Source: Methylococcales bacterium (GTDB lineage: Bacteria; Pseudomonadota; Gammaproteobacteria; Methylococcales; Methylomonadaceae). Taken from it: 34,647 bases of DNA. Of the stretch, positions 22,734-32,247 are shown piece after piece. A program made the position numbers and the translations under genes. Positions within the stretch are counted from its first letter, which is position 1, and each line of letters opens with the position of its first letter. The notes below the pieces were generated by a model. The model worked only from the letters and a program-made list of their open reading frames with translations. It ran no database searches and had not been told where the DNA came from. Where the stretch lies: positions 1 through 34,647 of the forward strand of contig JAURYI010000100.1 of NCBI GenBank assembly GCA_030654015.1, read 5' to 3'.

Positions 22734-25700
22734 ATGAACACTAACATACACGATCCCAGTTATTATTTCCGTAGAACCGCCATTGCTGCGATAGTGGCAG
22801 GGTTGTTGAGTCCATCTGCCTATGCAACCATCAATGCTAGTGGCGATACTATTACTTCTTCGCCTAATGCAGTAAGTACTGTGTCAGTGTTAGATACAGG
22901 AATTAATTTAATTACAAAATCCGCCGTTGGCAATCAGGGGATTGTCATAAGCTCAACGTCAGGGACAGGTGTTTCCTCAATACTCATAGATAATCAAACG
23001 GGTAATGTTGTTACCGAATCAGCAGCAGGAACTACAAATGCTTTAAAAACAACTGGTGGTGGTTCAGTCACTACGTCTGCGGGTGGAGTTAGTATCGGCG
23101 GTGCTGCTCTTGGTGTCGTCTCAGACTCCACAGGTTCAAGTAGCTTAGCCAGTGGTGCGGCAGGGGGTAATGTGACAACCACAGGTGGTGGTGTCAGCAT
23201 TAAAGGTAATGTTAACACAATTATTGCGGGTCAAAGTGCCACTATGACAACTACTGGTGGAACTGATTCGGGTACTGTAGGCGTTAATTTAACGGCGGCT
23301 ACAGTGACGGGTGGTACAACTATAATCAATGCGACTAATGTTAATGGCGGTCAGTTGGTTACCAGTCTAACGGGTGCAAGACTTACGGGCAGTCAAGCTG
23401 GACTAGCAGCAACAGAAGGGTTGATTTTAAATACCGATGGTTCAACGTCATTAAAAAATGCAACCAATCAAGGATTGACTTTAAACACCAATGGTTCTCT
23501 TGCCTTGACGGGTACGAGTGGTGCTACGTCTACCGCAGGACTGACAGTTAATGCGGCAGGTACAGGTGTCGCGTTAGTGAATAGTGTCGGTACGGGTAAA
23601 GGCTTGAGAATTGATGCAACCAGTACTAGCTTAACAGGCGGCACCAACTCATCCAATTTAACGTTAGCTGATAATTATGCAACCTTGGGTATTGGTACAG
23701 CAACTACTGCCGATGTGAATGTACTGAATGCCACTAACGCGAATGGCAATACCTCTATTGCGTTAAATACGATTGGTACTAGCGCGTTGACCAGTATTTT
23801 ACCCGGTGCTACCCAAGGCACGTCGGGCAATATATCCACTATTACCAACGGTGGTACAGCAGGTGTACTGGGACAGGGCTCTGTGAGTTCAGTGTTGCTT
23901 ACCAATGGTTTGGGTGTCACTAACGGTCTGCAAGTATTTGAGAATAACACTAATTTGTCAGGCAACAATATCAATCTGAATGCTGCCAATAACTTGAATC
24001 AAACGGCGGGCAACCTTTCTCAGACAGCGACTAATTTTAACCTGTCAGCTGCCAATGGAAATATCAGCTTGGGTAATGGCACGGTAGCTGCGACTTATGG
24101 CAATTTCACTAACGTCAATGCGGCAAATGGCAATATTACCAATCTAACTACCTCGAATTTAAATGCGACAGGGGGTAATCTGACAGGTTTAACCAATCTC
24201 AGTGCTGCCAATGGTAACTTTACCAATTTGACCGCGTTGGGTAATTCTACGTTGGGCAATATTACAGCGGGCAACGGTACGTTTGCCAATAACCTATCTA
24301 CCAATAACCTGAGTGCGAATAACTTCTCCTTAGGCAACGGTACAGTCAACAATATCACGGGCGGTAACGGTACATTTGCAGGTAATTTGTCTACCAATAA
24401 CCTGAGTGCGAATAACTTCTCCTTAGGCAACGGCACGGTCAACAATATCACAGGCGGCAATGGTACGTTTGCGGGTAATTTATCAAGTAATAACCTGACT
24501 GCGAATAACTTCACGCTGGGTAATGGTACAGTTAATAATATTACGGGCGGCAACGGTACGTTTGCAGGTAATTTGTCAACCAATAATCTGACTGCGAATA
24601 ATTTCACGCTGGGCAATGGCACTATAAACAATGTCACCCTAGGAAATGCGACAGTAACAGGCAACCTGACCTTAGGCGAAAATCTTACAGCGGGAAATAT
24701 CACGGCAAGAAATAATCTTACGGCGAATAATTTCACAACAGCCAATGGCACGGTTACCAACCTGACTGCAACCACACTCAATGTGACGGGTCAGACTATT
24801 ATGTCGGGTATTAATAATACGGGACCGCTGAATAATACGGGTAATCTGACCAATGTGGGCAATACCACTTTGACGGGTGCGACTAATTTGAATGGTACAA
24901 CTGTTGTCAACGGCACGCTGAGTTTTGCCAACCTTACTAAGGCTACAAATGTATTTGACTTGACCAATGCCACCGTTATCGGTCTGCCTTCGCTTAACGC
25001 TAATCTTAGTCGGATCAGTGGTGATTTAGGGGTAAGAGGAGCTAATGCAACTTATGCGTCTAATGGCGTGACAGGCAATTTGTCCAATTCCATTGGTCAG
25101 ATTACAACGTACAACGGCACTCAAACAGTTGCCGCCAATACCACTATCGGTAATAAATTGGCAGGGGCTACCTATCAAAATTTGGTCAATGGTAATGAGC
25201 TGATTGATGGCAATCTGTATGTCAACGGTGATACCGCGTTTGTGGGAACTAATTCGGCAACATCGACCGTTATCGGTAAACGCAGCAGTAGTAAATTGGC
25301 GGGGGCAACCACAGGTGTTATCGGTCAGACAGGCATTACGACAGCAACACCTGTTACGGATATAGTCACAGGTGCGACGGCTACAGAGTCGGTAGCCGCA
25401 ACTACATTGACAAACGGTGTCGGTAAAACCAATGGTCTGCAAGTGTTTGAAGACAGAACATTATTAACAGGCGGCGGTGCTACAGCGGATGCGCCATCCG
25501 CATCCATTTCATTGAATGGTAATGGAGCCGCTATTCAAGGTGGTAATGTACCTCTAGCCACTAATAGTGTAACGGGTTTAACTGGAACGATTGGTTCTGG
25601 CGGTATAACTGTTCTTAATGCGCCTGCGACTGTCGCAGCAGGTACAACAATCGCTGATCGATTAAATGGCGTTCAGTATCTCGATAAAATCAATGGTAAT

Positions 25701-26405
25701 ACGCTGGTCGATGGTAATTTGTACGTCAATGGCGATACTAGATTTGTCGGAAAAACAGAGGCGACTTCAACGGTAGTCGGTGGTGCGGGTACTAGTAAGT
25801 TTGATCCAGCGGCAAGCGTATCTGGGCAAACTGGAATTCAGACCTCTACAGCAACTAACCCTGTTCCTGTGACGGATATAGCGACAGGTAAAACCGCTTC
25901 TGAATCGGTTGCTTCTACCACGTTAACCAATGGCGCAGGTAAAACCAACGGTCTGCAAGTGTTTGAAGATAGAACTAACTTAACAGGTGGCGGGCAACAA
26001 TCCAGCTCATTAACCATGAATGATAATGGTGCGACTTTCCGCACCTCGACAGGCGCACCTGCTAAAGTGACAGGGGTTGCCGATGGTACTAGTCAGTACG
26101 ATGCAGTCAACTACGGTCAATTGCAGGCGGCGACAAGTTCAATGGCAAATGATATGGCTAACATTGCGGAACGTGCTTACAGTGGTATTTCGCAAGCCTC
26201 CGCAATGGCGGCTATTCCCGCACCGATGGCAGGGCATCATTACTCAGTCGGTATGGGCAGCGGATTCTACGCAGGTCAACAAGCAATTGCCTTCGGCGGT
26301 AAAGCGGATGTCGGTGAACATATTCGCTTAAGCGCGGCAATGGGTACGGGCATGGGCAGTACCAGTCAAATGAGTGCCAATGCAGGCGCGGGTTTCAGCT
26401 GGTAA
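22734..26405 (+). CDS. Trimeric autotransporter adhesin (YadA-like, type Vc)
   Basis: A surface adhesin of 1223 aa. A signal peptide (FRRTAIAAIVAGLLSPSAYA, ending about residue 32) is followed by a long passenger very rich in N, T, G and S. Residues about 529-621 contain three exact-length 31-residue repeats (NNFSLGNGTVNNITGGNGTF and variants) with partial copies on each side. A larger duplicated module is seen at about 797-915 and 965-1086, each with DGNLYVNGDT, TESVA/SESVA, and KTNGLQVFEDRT. The C-terminus shows a neck (SQYDAVNYGQLQAATSS, about residues 1119-1135), a short helix and the YadA anchor ending in GAGFSW (terminal aromatic), which forms the trimeric outer-membrane barrel. No cysteines are seen. 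It probably mediates adhesion or aggregation. Confidence 0.88.
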   Translation: MNTNIHDPSYYFRRTAIAAIVAGLLSPSAYATINASGDTITSSPNAVSTVSVLDTGINLITKSAVGNQGIVISSTSGTGVSSILIDNQTGNVVTESAAGTTNALKTTGGGSVTTSAGGVSIGGAALGVVSDSTGSSSLASGAAGGNVTTTGGGVSIKGNVNTIIAGQSATMTTTGGTDSGTVGVNLTAATVTGGTTIINATNVNGGQLVTSLTGARLTGSQAGLAATEGLILNTDGSTSLKNATNQGLTLNTNGSLALTGTSGATSTAGLTVNAAGTGVALVNSVGTGKGLRIDATSTSLTGGTNSSNLTLADNYATLGIGTATTADVNVLNATNANGNTSIALNTIGTSALTSILPGATQGTSGNISTITNGGTAGVLGQGSVSSVLLTNGLGVTNGLQVFENNTNLSGNNINLNAANNLNQTAGNLSQTATNFNLSAANGNISLGNGTVAATYGNFTNVNAANGNITNLTTSNLNATGGNLTGLTNLSAANGNFTNLTALGNSTLGNITAGNGTFANNLSTNNLSANNFSLGNGTVNNITGGNGTFAGNLSTNNLSANNFSLGNGTVNNITGGNGTFAGNLSSNNLTANNFTLGNGTVNNITGGNGTFAGNLSTNNLTANNFTLGNGTINNVTLGNATVTGNLTLGENLTAGNITARNNLTANNFTTANGTVTNLTATTLNVTGQTIMSGINNTGPLNNTGNLTNVGNTTLTGATNLNGTTVVNGTLSFANLTKATNVFDLTNATVIGLPSLNANLSRISGDLGVRGANATYASNGVTGNLSNSIGQITTYNGTQTVAANTTIGNKLAGATYQNLVNGNELIDGNLYVNGDTAFVGTNSATSTVIGKRSSSKLAGATTGVIGQTGITTATPVTDIVTGATATESVAATTLTNGVGKTNGLQVFEDRTLLTGGGATADAPSASISLNGNGAAIQGGNVPLATNSVTGLTGTIGSGGITVLNAPATVAAGTTIADRLNGVQYLDKINGNTLVDGNLYVNGDTRFVGKTEATSTVVGGAGTSKFDPAASVSGQTGIQTSTATNPVPVTDIATGKTASESVASTTLTNGAGKTNGLQVFEDRTNLTGGGQQSSSLTMNDNGATFRTSTGAPAKVTGVADGTSQYDAVNYGQLQAATSSMANDMANIAERAYSGISQASAMAAIPAPMAGHHYSVGMGSGFYAGQQAIAFGGKADVGEHIRLSAAMGTGMGSTSQMSANAGAGFSW
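24318..24596 (+). repeat. Three tandem 93-bp repeats in the adhesin gene
   Basis: Units start at 24318, 24411 and 24504 with exact 93-bp spacing (first bases AATAACTTCT(C)C or AATAACTTCACG), and partial units flank them (24268-24317 and from 24597). Each encodes 31 residues. The high nucleotide identity suggests recent tandem duplication and possible length variation. Confidence 0.9.
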
Positions 26406-26447
26406 GCTGATGATAATGCCGATTTGCTTAAGGCGAATCGCTTAATT

Positions 26448-26478
26448 AAAAGCCTCGATTTATCGGGGCTTTTTTTTA
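26448..26478 (+). terminator. Rho-independent terminator after the adhesin
   Basis: AAAGCC-T-CGA (from 26448) pairs with TCG-G-GGCTTT around a short loop and is followed by a run of eight T (about 26470-26477). It is the clearest terminator in the window, closing the lipoprotein-adhesin unit 43 bp after the stop. Confidence 0.9.
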
Positions 26479-26542
26479 ACACCATAGAGTCGTGCCAGCC
26501 TTTGTTATACAATCAAACTGTCTTCAAGGAGTTGGGCTGTTT

Positions 26543-27271
26543 ATGTTAAAAAACCATTTTATAAGGCAACTGTGGAACAGTTTTCTCGATCTCGTACCGA
26601 TTCTTGTTGTTGTGTTCGTGTTTCAGGTCTTGATTATTAAACAACCGATTCCAGATGTTATCAGTCTAATCGTCGGCACATTGTTTGTGGTTTTAGGGTT
26701 GGCGTTATTTATTCAAGGATTGGAACAAAGTCTGTTTCCACTGGGTGAAGCAATGGCTTATGCGTTCGCGCGTAAGGGGAGTTTGTTTTGGTTGCTGACG
26801 TTTGCTTTTTGTTTGGGATTCGGTACAACAGTAGCAGAACCCGCGCTGATTGCTATCGCCGCAGAAGCCGCCGATATTGCCAGTAAAGGTAATATCATTG
26901 CTCAGAGTAGCGAAGCCAAAACCAGTTATGCCTTAGGGTTACGCATTACCGTCGCCGTGTCAGTGGGCTTTGCGATTTTAGTCGGGGTGTTAAGAATCAT
27001 CCGTGGCTGGCCGTTGTATTATTTAATTATCGGTGGTTATTGTGGCGTAATTTTGATGACTCCCTTCGCGCCTGCTGAAATTATCGGTATTGCTTATGAT
27101 TCTGGCGGTGTAACCACCTCTACCATTACCGTTCCGTTAGTCACCGCACTGGGCGTGGGTTTAGCCACCGCTATCAAAGGGCGCAATCCAATGATAGACG
27201 GTTTTGGTCTAATTGCGTTTGCTTCTTTAACACCGATGGTTTTCGTGATGATTTACGGAGTGATACGATGA
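26543..27271 (+). CDS. DUF1538 membrane protein, first paralogue
   Basis: Integral membrane protein of 242 aa with six or seven hydrophobic segments (about 14-32, 40-62, 82-104, 131-150, 158-176, 188-205, 222-240). DUF1538 hallmarks are [15 protein letters not shown] (the AEP motif between helices) and [20 protein letters not shown], followed by [19 protein letters not shown]. Polar, glycine-rich motifs inside membrane segments suggest a substrate or ion path. The biochemical function of the family is unknown. ATG 26543 is chosen because the hydrophobic domain follows directly; AAGGAG lies 11 nt upstream, and the frame is open earlier. It overlaps the next gene by 4 nt (ATGA). Confidence 0.85.
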   Translation: MLKNHFIRQLWNSFLDLVPILVVVFVFQVLIIKQPIPDVISLIVGTLFVVLGLALFIQGLEQSLFPLGEAMAYAFARKGSLFWLLTFAFCLGFGTTVAEPALIAIAAEAADIASKGNIIAQSSEAKTSYALGLRITVAVSVGFAILVGVLRIIRGWPLYYLIIGGYCGVILMTPFAPAEIIGIAYDSGGVTTSTITVPLVTALGVGLATAIKGRNPMIDGFGLIAFASLTPMVFVMIYGVIR

Positions 27272-28047
27272 TTGAGTGGTTGACGCATTTTTCTTTAACG
27301 CTACTGGCAACTTGCCGCGATGTATTACCGATTGCGGCGATTATTATCGGCTTTCAATTACTGGTGATTCGTAAGCCGTTGCCCAATCCTAAAAAAACGT
27401 TAATCGGTTTTGTCTATGTATTATTGGGCATTGCTTTTTTTCTGGAAGGGCTGGATATGGCATTATTTCCGCTGGGTAAATTAATGGCAAAGCAATTGAC
27501 CAGCGCGGAATTTTTAGGTGTTCATTCACCTGCACAGGTTTTAACGTGGCAGTCCTACGTTTGGGTCTATGTGTTTGCTGCCAGTATCGGCTTTGCAACC
27601 ACCTTGGCTGAACCGTCTTTATTGGCAGTGGCAATGAAAGCCGAACAAATTTCAGGCGGTACAATTCAAGCGTGGGGGTTGCGCATTGCAGTATCAATTG
27701 GCGTGGCGTTTGGTATTGCACTGGGAACGTTCCGCATCGTCACGGGTATAGATCTGTATGTTTTTATTGTTATCGGTTATGTGATAGTGCTGATACAAAC
27801 GCTATTCGCACCTAAATTCATGATTGGTTTAGCTTATGACTCAGGTGGTGTAACCACTTCAACGGTTACTGTGCCGTTAGTCACCGCCTTAGGTTTAGGC
27901 TTGGCACACGCCGTGCCTGATCGCAACCCATTGATAGACGGCTTCGGCTTGATTGCTTTTGCCAGTTTATTTCCCATTATCACCGTGCTGGGTTACGCGC
28001 AATTTACCGCGTGGCTGGGCAAACGTCGTCTTGCAGCTAAACATTGA
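27268..28047 (+). CDS. DUF1538 membrane protein, second paralogue
   Basis: A 259-aa paralogue of the preceding protein, with the same motifs in the same order: [35 protein letters not shown] and [19 protein letters not shown]. The two proteins therefore probably form a heterodimer or pseudo-symmetric pair. The N-terminal helix is preceded by [14 protein letters not shown]; a cationic tail (GKRRLAAKH) ends it. Translation is coupled to the first gene through ATGA, and the stop is within 12 nt of the P-II-like start. Confidence 0.85.
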   Translation: MIEWLTHFSLTLLATCRDVLPIAAIIIGFQLLVIRKPLPNPKKTLIGFVYVLLGIAFFLEGLDMALFPLGKLMAKQLTSAEFLGVHSPAQVLTWQSYVWVYVFAASIGFATTLAEPSLLAVAMKAEQISGGTIQAWGLRIAVSIGVAFGIALGTFRIVTGIDLYVFIVIGYVIVLIQTLFAPKFMIGLAYDSGGVTTSTVTVPLVTALGLGLAHAVPDRNPLIDGFGLIAFASLFPIITVLGYAQFTAWLGKRRLAAKH

Positions 28048-28055
28048 GTCACACT

Positions 28056-28406
28056 ATGCACTTTAAATTAATTATTGCCTTTGTCGAAGATGACAAAACT
28101 GATTTGGTACTGAATGCAGCGCGTAAAAGCGGTGCAAAAGGTGCGACGGTTATCAATCATGCGCGTGGCGAAGGCATGAAACAATCGAAAACCTTTTTCG
28201 GTTTAACATTGGATACGCCCAGAGACGTATTGATGTTTTTAGTGGAGGAGCATTTAAGTCGCCATATTTTAGAAAAAATCGCCAAGGCAGGTGAATTTGA
28301 CAGCAAAGCAGGTACAGGGATTGCCTTTAAAATTGATGTAGAAGATGCCATTGGTGTGATGCACCAAGTGGAACAATTAACACAGGAATTGGTAGATGAA
28401 CTATGA
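28056..28406 (+). CDS. P-II-like signalling protein
   Basis: A P-II-fold protein of 116 aa. The start FKLIIAFVEDDKTDLVLNAARKSGAKGATVI matches the first beta-alpha of P-II proteins. The T-loop region (NHARGEGMKQSKTFFGLTLD) is short and has no uridylylatable tyrosine as in GlnB/GlnK. The C-terminal segment is TGIAFKIDVEDAIGV instead of the canonical GDGKIFV. It is therefore a non-canonical P-II-like protein that probably binds a nucleotide but need not serve nitrogen control. The ATG at 28056 fits family starts; a TTG at 28044 overlapping the upstream stop (TTGA) would add four residues. It overlaps the CBS gene by 4 nt. Confidence 0.85.
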   Translation: MHFKLIIAFVEDDKTDLVLNAARKSGAKGATVINHARGEGMKQSKTFFGLTLDTPRDVLMFLVEEHLSRHILEKIAKAGEFDSKAGTGIAFKIDVEDAIGVMHQVEQLTQELVDEL

Positions 28407-28807
28407 GTGTTCCCAAAATTATTCGCGTGAAAGACGTAATGAAATCAGCGTTTGCCAGCATAGATGGCGCGGCAACCATCAGTGATGCGTTAAAAACCAT
28501 GAAAGCCTCAGGCACATCAGTCTTGATAGTCAATAAACGTCACGATGATGACGAATACGGCATGATAACATCGGGCGATATAGCGCGGCAGGTACTGGCA
28601 AAAGACCGCGCACCTGATAGAGTCAACGTTTATGAAATCATGACTTGCCCTGTGATTCAAGTGCGCCCTGAGATGGATATACGCTATTGTTCACGCTTGT
28701 TCGCTACCTATAATCTGGTGCGTGCGCCTGTGGTGGAAAACGGCAAAGTCATTGGCATGGTCAGCCCTAATTCTTTAGTGTTAGACGGATTGTATAAAAT
28801 TTGCTAA
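28403..28807 (+). CDS. Tandem CBS-domain protein
   Basis: A 134-aa stand-alone Bateman module. CBS1 covers about residues 8-70 (VKDVMKSAFASIDGAATISDAL...GMITSGDIARQVL) and CBS2 about 75-130 (VYEIMTCPVIQVRPEMDIRYC...GMVSPNSLVL). Such pairs bind adenine nucleotides (AMP, ATP, SAM or c-di-AMP in different families) and regulate channels, transporters or enzymes. Its ATG overlaps the P-II-like stop, so it completes a four-gene unit with both DUF1538 proteins. The ligand cannot be predicted from the sequence. Confidence 0.9.
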   Translation: MSVPKIIRVKDVMKSAFASIDGAATISDALKTMKASGTSVLIVNKRHDDDEYGMITSGDIARQVLAKDRAPDRVNVYEIMTCPVIQVRPEMDIRYCSRLFATYNLVRAPVVENGKVIGMVSPNSLVLDGLYKIC

Positions 28808-28813
28808 ACCAAC

Positions 28814-28846
28814 AGACCTGCGAGGTTTTTAAAACCTCGCAGGTCT
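28814..28846. terminator. Terminator-like hairpin repeat after the CBS gene
   Basis: AGACCTGCGAGGTTTT pairs with AAAACCTCGCAGGTCT (28814-28846), 7 nt after the CBS stop. Only a short T-rich tail (ATTTTG) follows. It shares its outer bases with the hairpin after speD, so it is a dispersed terminator-like repeat. Confidence 0.7.
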
Positions 28847-28884
28847 ATTTTGCTTATTGTTAAGTCAGTCATAGCCTTAGCTAT

Positions 28885-28941
28885 TGGCTGAAAAACTGCT
28901 AAAACAGTTTTATCCAGCACTAACTTAATGGTAGTGACGCA
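28885..28941. repeat. Hairpin repeat plus 21-bp repeat, copy 2
   Basis: GGCTGAAAAACTGCTAAAACAGTTTTATCCAG-type hairpin (stem AAAACTG/CAGTTTT, 28892-28911) belongs to the family at the cobT and cobD stops. It is followed at 28921-28941 by the 21-bp string identical to 92-112. Confidence 0.7.
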
Positions 28942-28988
28942 TTGCGTACCCTACTATAATGCTCACATTTTTTTGACCTAAAAATATC

Positions 28989-30032
28989 ATGAGCAAGCAA
29001 CGCAAAGCGGTCGCCCTTATTTCAGGTGGATTAGATTCCATGTTGGCGGCTAAAACCATCCTCGAACAAGGTGTCCACGTCGAAGGCATTAACTTTTTCA
29101 CAGGCTTCTGTGTCGAAGGTCACACCCACGCCATCCGCGAAAAAGATAAAGCCAAAGTAAAACGCAACAATTCCCTGTGGGTTGCGGAACAACTGGGTAT
29201 CAAACTGCATATCGTCGATGTTATCGAAGAATACAAAAACGTGCTGATTAATCCCAAACACGGCTACGGTCAGCATTTGAACCCCTGTTTGGATTGCAAA
29301 ATCTTCATGGTTAACAAAGCCAAGCAGTGGATGGTTGAAAATGATTTTGACTTCATCATTACGGGTGAAGTCATCGGTCAACGCCCCATGTCACAACGCA
29401 AAGCCACCATGCCGATTGTTGCCAAACAATCAGGTGCGGATGATTTATTACTGCGCCCCTTATGTGCAAAAAATCTACCCGCCACGCTACCAGAGCGTGA
29501 AGGCTGGGTCGATAGGGAGAAACTGCATGACATCACAGGGCGTTCACGCAAGCCGCAAATGGCACTGGCTAAACAATGGGAGTTTGATGACTACGCCCAA
29601 CCTGCGGGCGGTTGCTGTTTTCTCACCGACAAAAGCTATTCCGCCAAATTAGTCGATTTGTGGCAAGCACACGGACACAAAGATTATGAACTGGATGATG
29701 TGATGCTGTTAAAAGTCGGCAGACACATCCGCCCCAATCCGCATTTCAAGCTGATTGTCGCGCGTGAAGAAGGCGAAGGACGCTTCTTACAAGGCTATAA
29801 AAAACAATTTATCAGCATGATCTGCACCAGTCATTCTGGCCCGTTAGTGTTGATAGACGGTGAACTGAGTGCGGAAGATGTGTATCTGGCGGCGCGGATT
29901 GTCGCCCGTTATGGTCAAGGACGCGATGCCGAACAAGTGGATATTCAAGTCACGCAACCAGACGGTTCAGAACGCACCGTTCAAGTCGCCCCGTTTAAAA
30001 TAGATGAGATTCCGCAAGAGTGGTATATCTAA
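28989..30032 (+). CDS. PP-loop sulfurtransferase-like protein (MnmA/ThiI-related, NFACT-R-like C-terminus)
   Basis: A 347-aa protein with an N-terminal adenylating PP-loop, ALISGGLDSMLAAKTI (about residues 9-24), and a C-x-x-C pair NPCLDCK (about 98-104) plus GGCCFL (about 208-213), as expected for tRNA thiolation enzymes using a persulfide or Fe-S cluster. The C-terminal part (LLKVGRHIRPNPHFKLIVAREEGE) resembles the NFACT RNA-binding (NFACT-R) segment rather than the MnmA or THUMP domains. It is often annotated as a tRNA 2-thiouridylase-like protein, but the base modified is unknown. It is probably monocistronic between repeat blocks. Fold assignment is good; the substrate is inferred. Confidence 0.8.
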   Translation: MSKQRKAVALISGGLDSMLAAKTILEQGVHVEGINFFTGFCVEGHTHAIREKDKAKVKRNNSLWVAEQLGIKLHIVDVIEEYKNVLINPKHGYGQHLNPCLDCKIFMVNKAKQWMVENDFDFIITGEVIGQRPMSQRKATMPIVAKQSGADDLLLRPLCAKNLPATLPEREGWVDREKLHDITGRSRKPQMALAKQWEFDDYAQPAGGCCFLTDKSYSAKLVDLWQAHGHKDYELDDVMLLKVGRHIRPNPHFKLIVAREEGEGRFLQGYKKQFISMICTSHSGPLVLIDGELSAEDVYLAARIVARYGQGRDAEQVDIQVTQPDGSERTVQVAPFKIDEIPQEWYI

Positions 30033-30036
30033 ATAA

Positions 30037-30138
30037 CAAACATCTAGCCCCTATGGGGCTTGCCGCGTAGCGGTAATATGTTTGTAGAAAATGGTGCGAG
30101 GAAAACCAGCCCCGTAGGGGTGAAATGTTTGTAGCCAA
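30037..30138. repeat. REP-like units upstream of TnpA
   Basis: Unit 1 (30037-30084) is bounded by CAAACAT/ATGTTTG and contains AGCCCC-TAT-GGGGCT and CCGC-GTA-GCGG. Unit 2 (about 30090-30138) carries ATGGTGCGAGGAAAACCAGC, CCCCGTAGGGG and TGAAATGTTTGTAGCC. They match the units at 30677-30880 on the other side of the transposase gene. Confidence 0.8.
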
Positions 30139-30177
30139 ACAATTTTTTAACCATATAAATATGCTAATAGCGACAAA

Positions 30178-30660
<483 letters not shown>

Positions 30661-30676
30661 GTGGGTTACCTATTCA

Positions 30677-30880
30677 CAAACATTTCACCCCTATGGGGTT
30701 ATGAAATTATGCTACGTTATGGCTACAAACATATTGCCCCTACAGGGCAAAGCCGCAGAGCGGCGATAGGTTTGTATAAAAATGGCACAAGACAAATCAC
30801 AACCCCGTAGGGATGAAATGTTTGTAGCAAAATGGCACGAGACAAATCACAACCCCGTAGGGGTGAAATGTTTGTAGCAA
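30677..30880. repeat. REP-like units downstream of TnpA
   Basis: A first block (30677-30776, with CACCCCTATGGGG, GCCCCTACAGGGC and GCCGCAGAGCGGC) is followed by two tandem 50-bp copies (30781-30830, 30831-30880) that differ at two bases and each carry CAACCCCGTAGGG and TGAAATGTTTGTAGC. Together with 30037-30138 they enclose the transposase gene. Confidence 0.85.
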
Positions 30881-30948
30881 TAATCAGCCACAGCGGTATT
30901 GATTCGTTATAATGCCCTCGTACATAAATACTGAGGTGGAGAAGTATC

Positions 30949-32238
30949 ATGGCTGAAAAACATAAAATAGTCATTGTCGGTGGTGGAGCGGCAGGTTTAG
31001 AGCTTGCAACCAGTTTGGGGCGTAAGTTGGGCAACAAAGGTCTGGCGGAAATTACCCTGATTGATGCAGCATCCACGCATATCTGGAAGCCGTTACTGCA
31101 TGAAGTCGCGGCGGGTACGCTGGATGAATCGGAACAGGTTGAATATTTAGCGCAAGCCTATCGGAGTCATTTTCGCTTTCGCTTAGGCAAAATGGAAGGC
31201 TTGAATCGCGTTAAAAAAGAAGTCTACGTCAGCCCGACGCTGAATGATAACGGCGAAGAACTGATTCCCAGCCGTACGTTTAGCTATGACACGCTGGTCA
31301 TGTCGGTCGGTAGCGTCAGTAATACCTTTAATATTAAAGGTGTGGCAGAACATTGTTTGTTTTTGGATACTACCGCGCAAGCATTCAGATTTCAAAAACA
31401 TTTGTTTGAATCCTATATTAAAAATTATATCGGTAAAAACAGTGTCAGACCGTTGTCGATTGCCATCATCGGCGCAGGTGCAACAGGTGTGGAGTTAGCC
31501 GCGCAACTGCATGAAGTGACTAATGTACTGGCAATGTATGGTTTGAATGAAACCAGCGATGTTAAGCTGACTATTATTGAAGCGGCGACGCAATTATTAC
31601 CCGCGCTACCGATAAAATTAGCCACCGCAACACAACAGCAATTAGTCAGCTTAGGCGTTGATTTGCGCATGGGACGGCGGGTAACGGAAATCACTGGCGA
31701 AGGTATTACCACCCATGACGGTGAATTTATCGAAGCCGATATTAAAGTTTGGGCAGCAGGTATTAAAGCTCCCGATTGGTTGAAAGAGTTGGATGGCTTA
31801 GAAACCAATCACATCAATCAGTTAGTGGTGGATAGCACGCTGAAAACCAGTGACGATGATATTTTTGCCATGGGCGATTGTGCCGCGTGTGTCTGGGAAG
31901 GGCATACAGGCAACGTGCCGCCACGAGCGCAATCCGCACATCAACAAGCCTCCACCTTAGCCAAATCCATAGTGAATCGACTGAAAGGCGGCAAGCTGGT
32001 TAAATTTACTTATTATGATTACGGCTCATTGGTATCGTTGGGTAAATACACCACGGTCGGTAATTTGATGGGCAGTTTAATGGGAACGGTGAGTATCGGC
32101 GGCTTTATTGCCAAAGTGGTTTACTTATCGTTATATAAAATGCACCAGATAGCGATACACGGCTATTTCAGAACCGCGATGCTGACGCTGTCCAATACGT
32201 TTCGACGCAGTGTTTATCAAAAAATTAAAATGCACTAA
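30949..32238 (+). CDS. ndh: Type II NADH:quinone oxidoreductase (NDH-2)
   Basis: A 429-aa non-proton-pumping flavoprotein that passes electrons from NADH to quinone at the membrane surface. FAD-binding IVIVGGGAAGLELATSLG is at residues 7-24; HIWKPLLHEVAAGTLD is the quinone/FAD-site motif of NDH-2; the NADH-binding IAIIGAGATGVELAAQL lies near 173-189; and IFAMGDCAA, then PPRAQSAHQQA, near 305-335. A hydrophobic or amphipathic C-terminus (GGFIAKVVYLSLYKM) serves for membrane attachment. A GGTGGAG SD precedes the ATG. It follows the REP/TnpA block. Confidence 0.93.
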   Translation: MAEKHKIVIVGGGAAGLELATSLGRKLGNKGLAEITLIDAASTHIWKPLLHEVAAGTLDESEQVEYLAQAYRSHFRFRLGKMEGLNRVKKEVYVSPTLNDNGEELIPSRTFSYDTLVMSVGSVSNTFNIKGVAEHCLFLDTTAQAFRFQKHLFESYIKNYIGKNSVRPLSIAIIGAGATGVELAAQLHEVTNVLAMYGLNETSDVKLTIIEAATQLLPALPIKLATATQQQLVSLGVDLRMGRRVTEITGEGITTHDGEFIEADIKVWAAGIKAPDWLKELDGLETNHINQLVVDSTLKTSDDDIFAMGDCAACVWEGHTGNVPPRAQSAHQQASTLAKSIVNRLKGGKLVKFTYYDYGSLVSLGKYTTVGNLMGSLMGTVSIGGFIAKVVYLSLYKMHQIAIHGYFRTAMLTLSNTFRRSVYQKIKMH

Positions 32239-32247
32239 GCCATTCTT

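Noticed and set aside
24095-24781. Long minus-strand frame under the adhesin repeats
   Set aside because: It is a low-complexity Val/Leu/Pro shadow of the Asn-rich repeats and has no start context.
30677-30880. CRISPR array
   Set aside because: The repeated units are GC-rich palindromes in tandem or inverted copies without regular unique spacers, and no cas genes are present.
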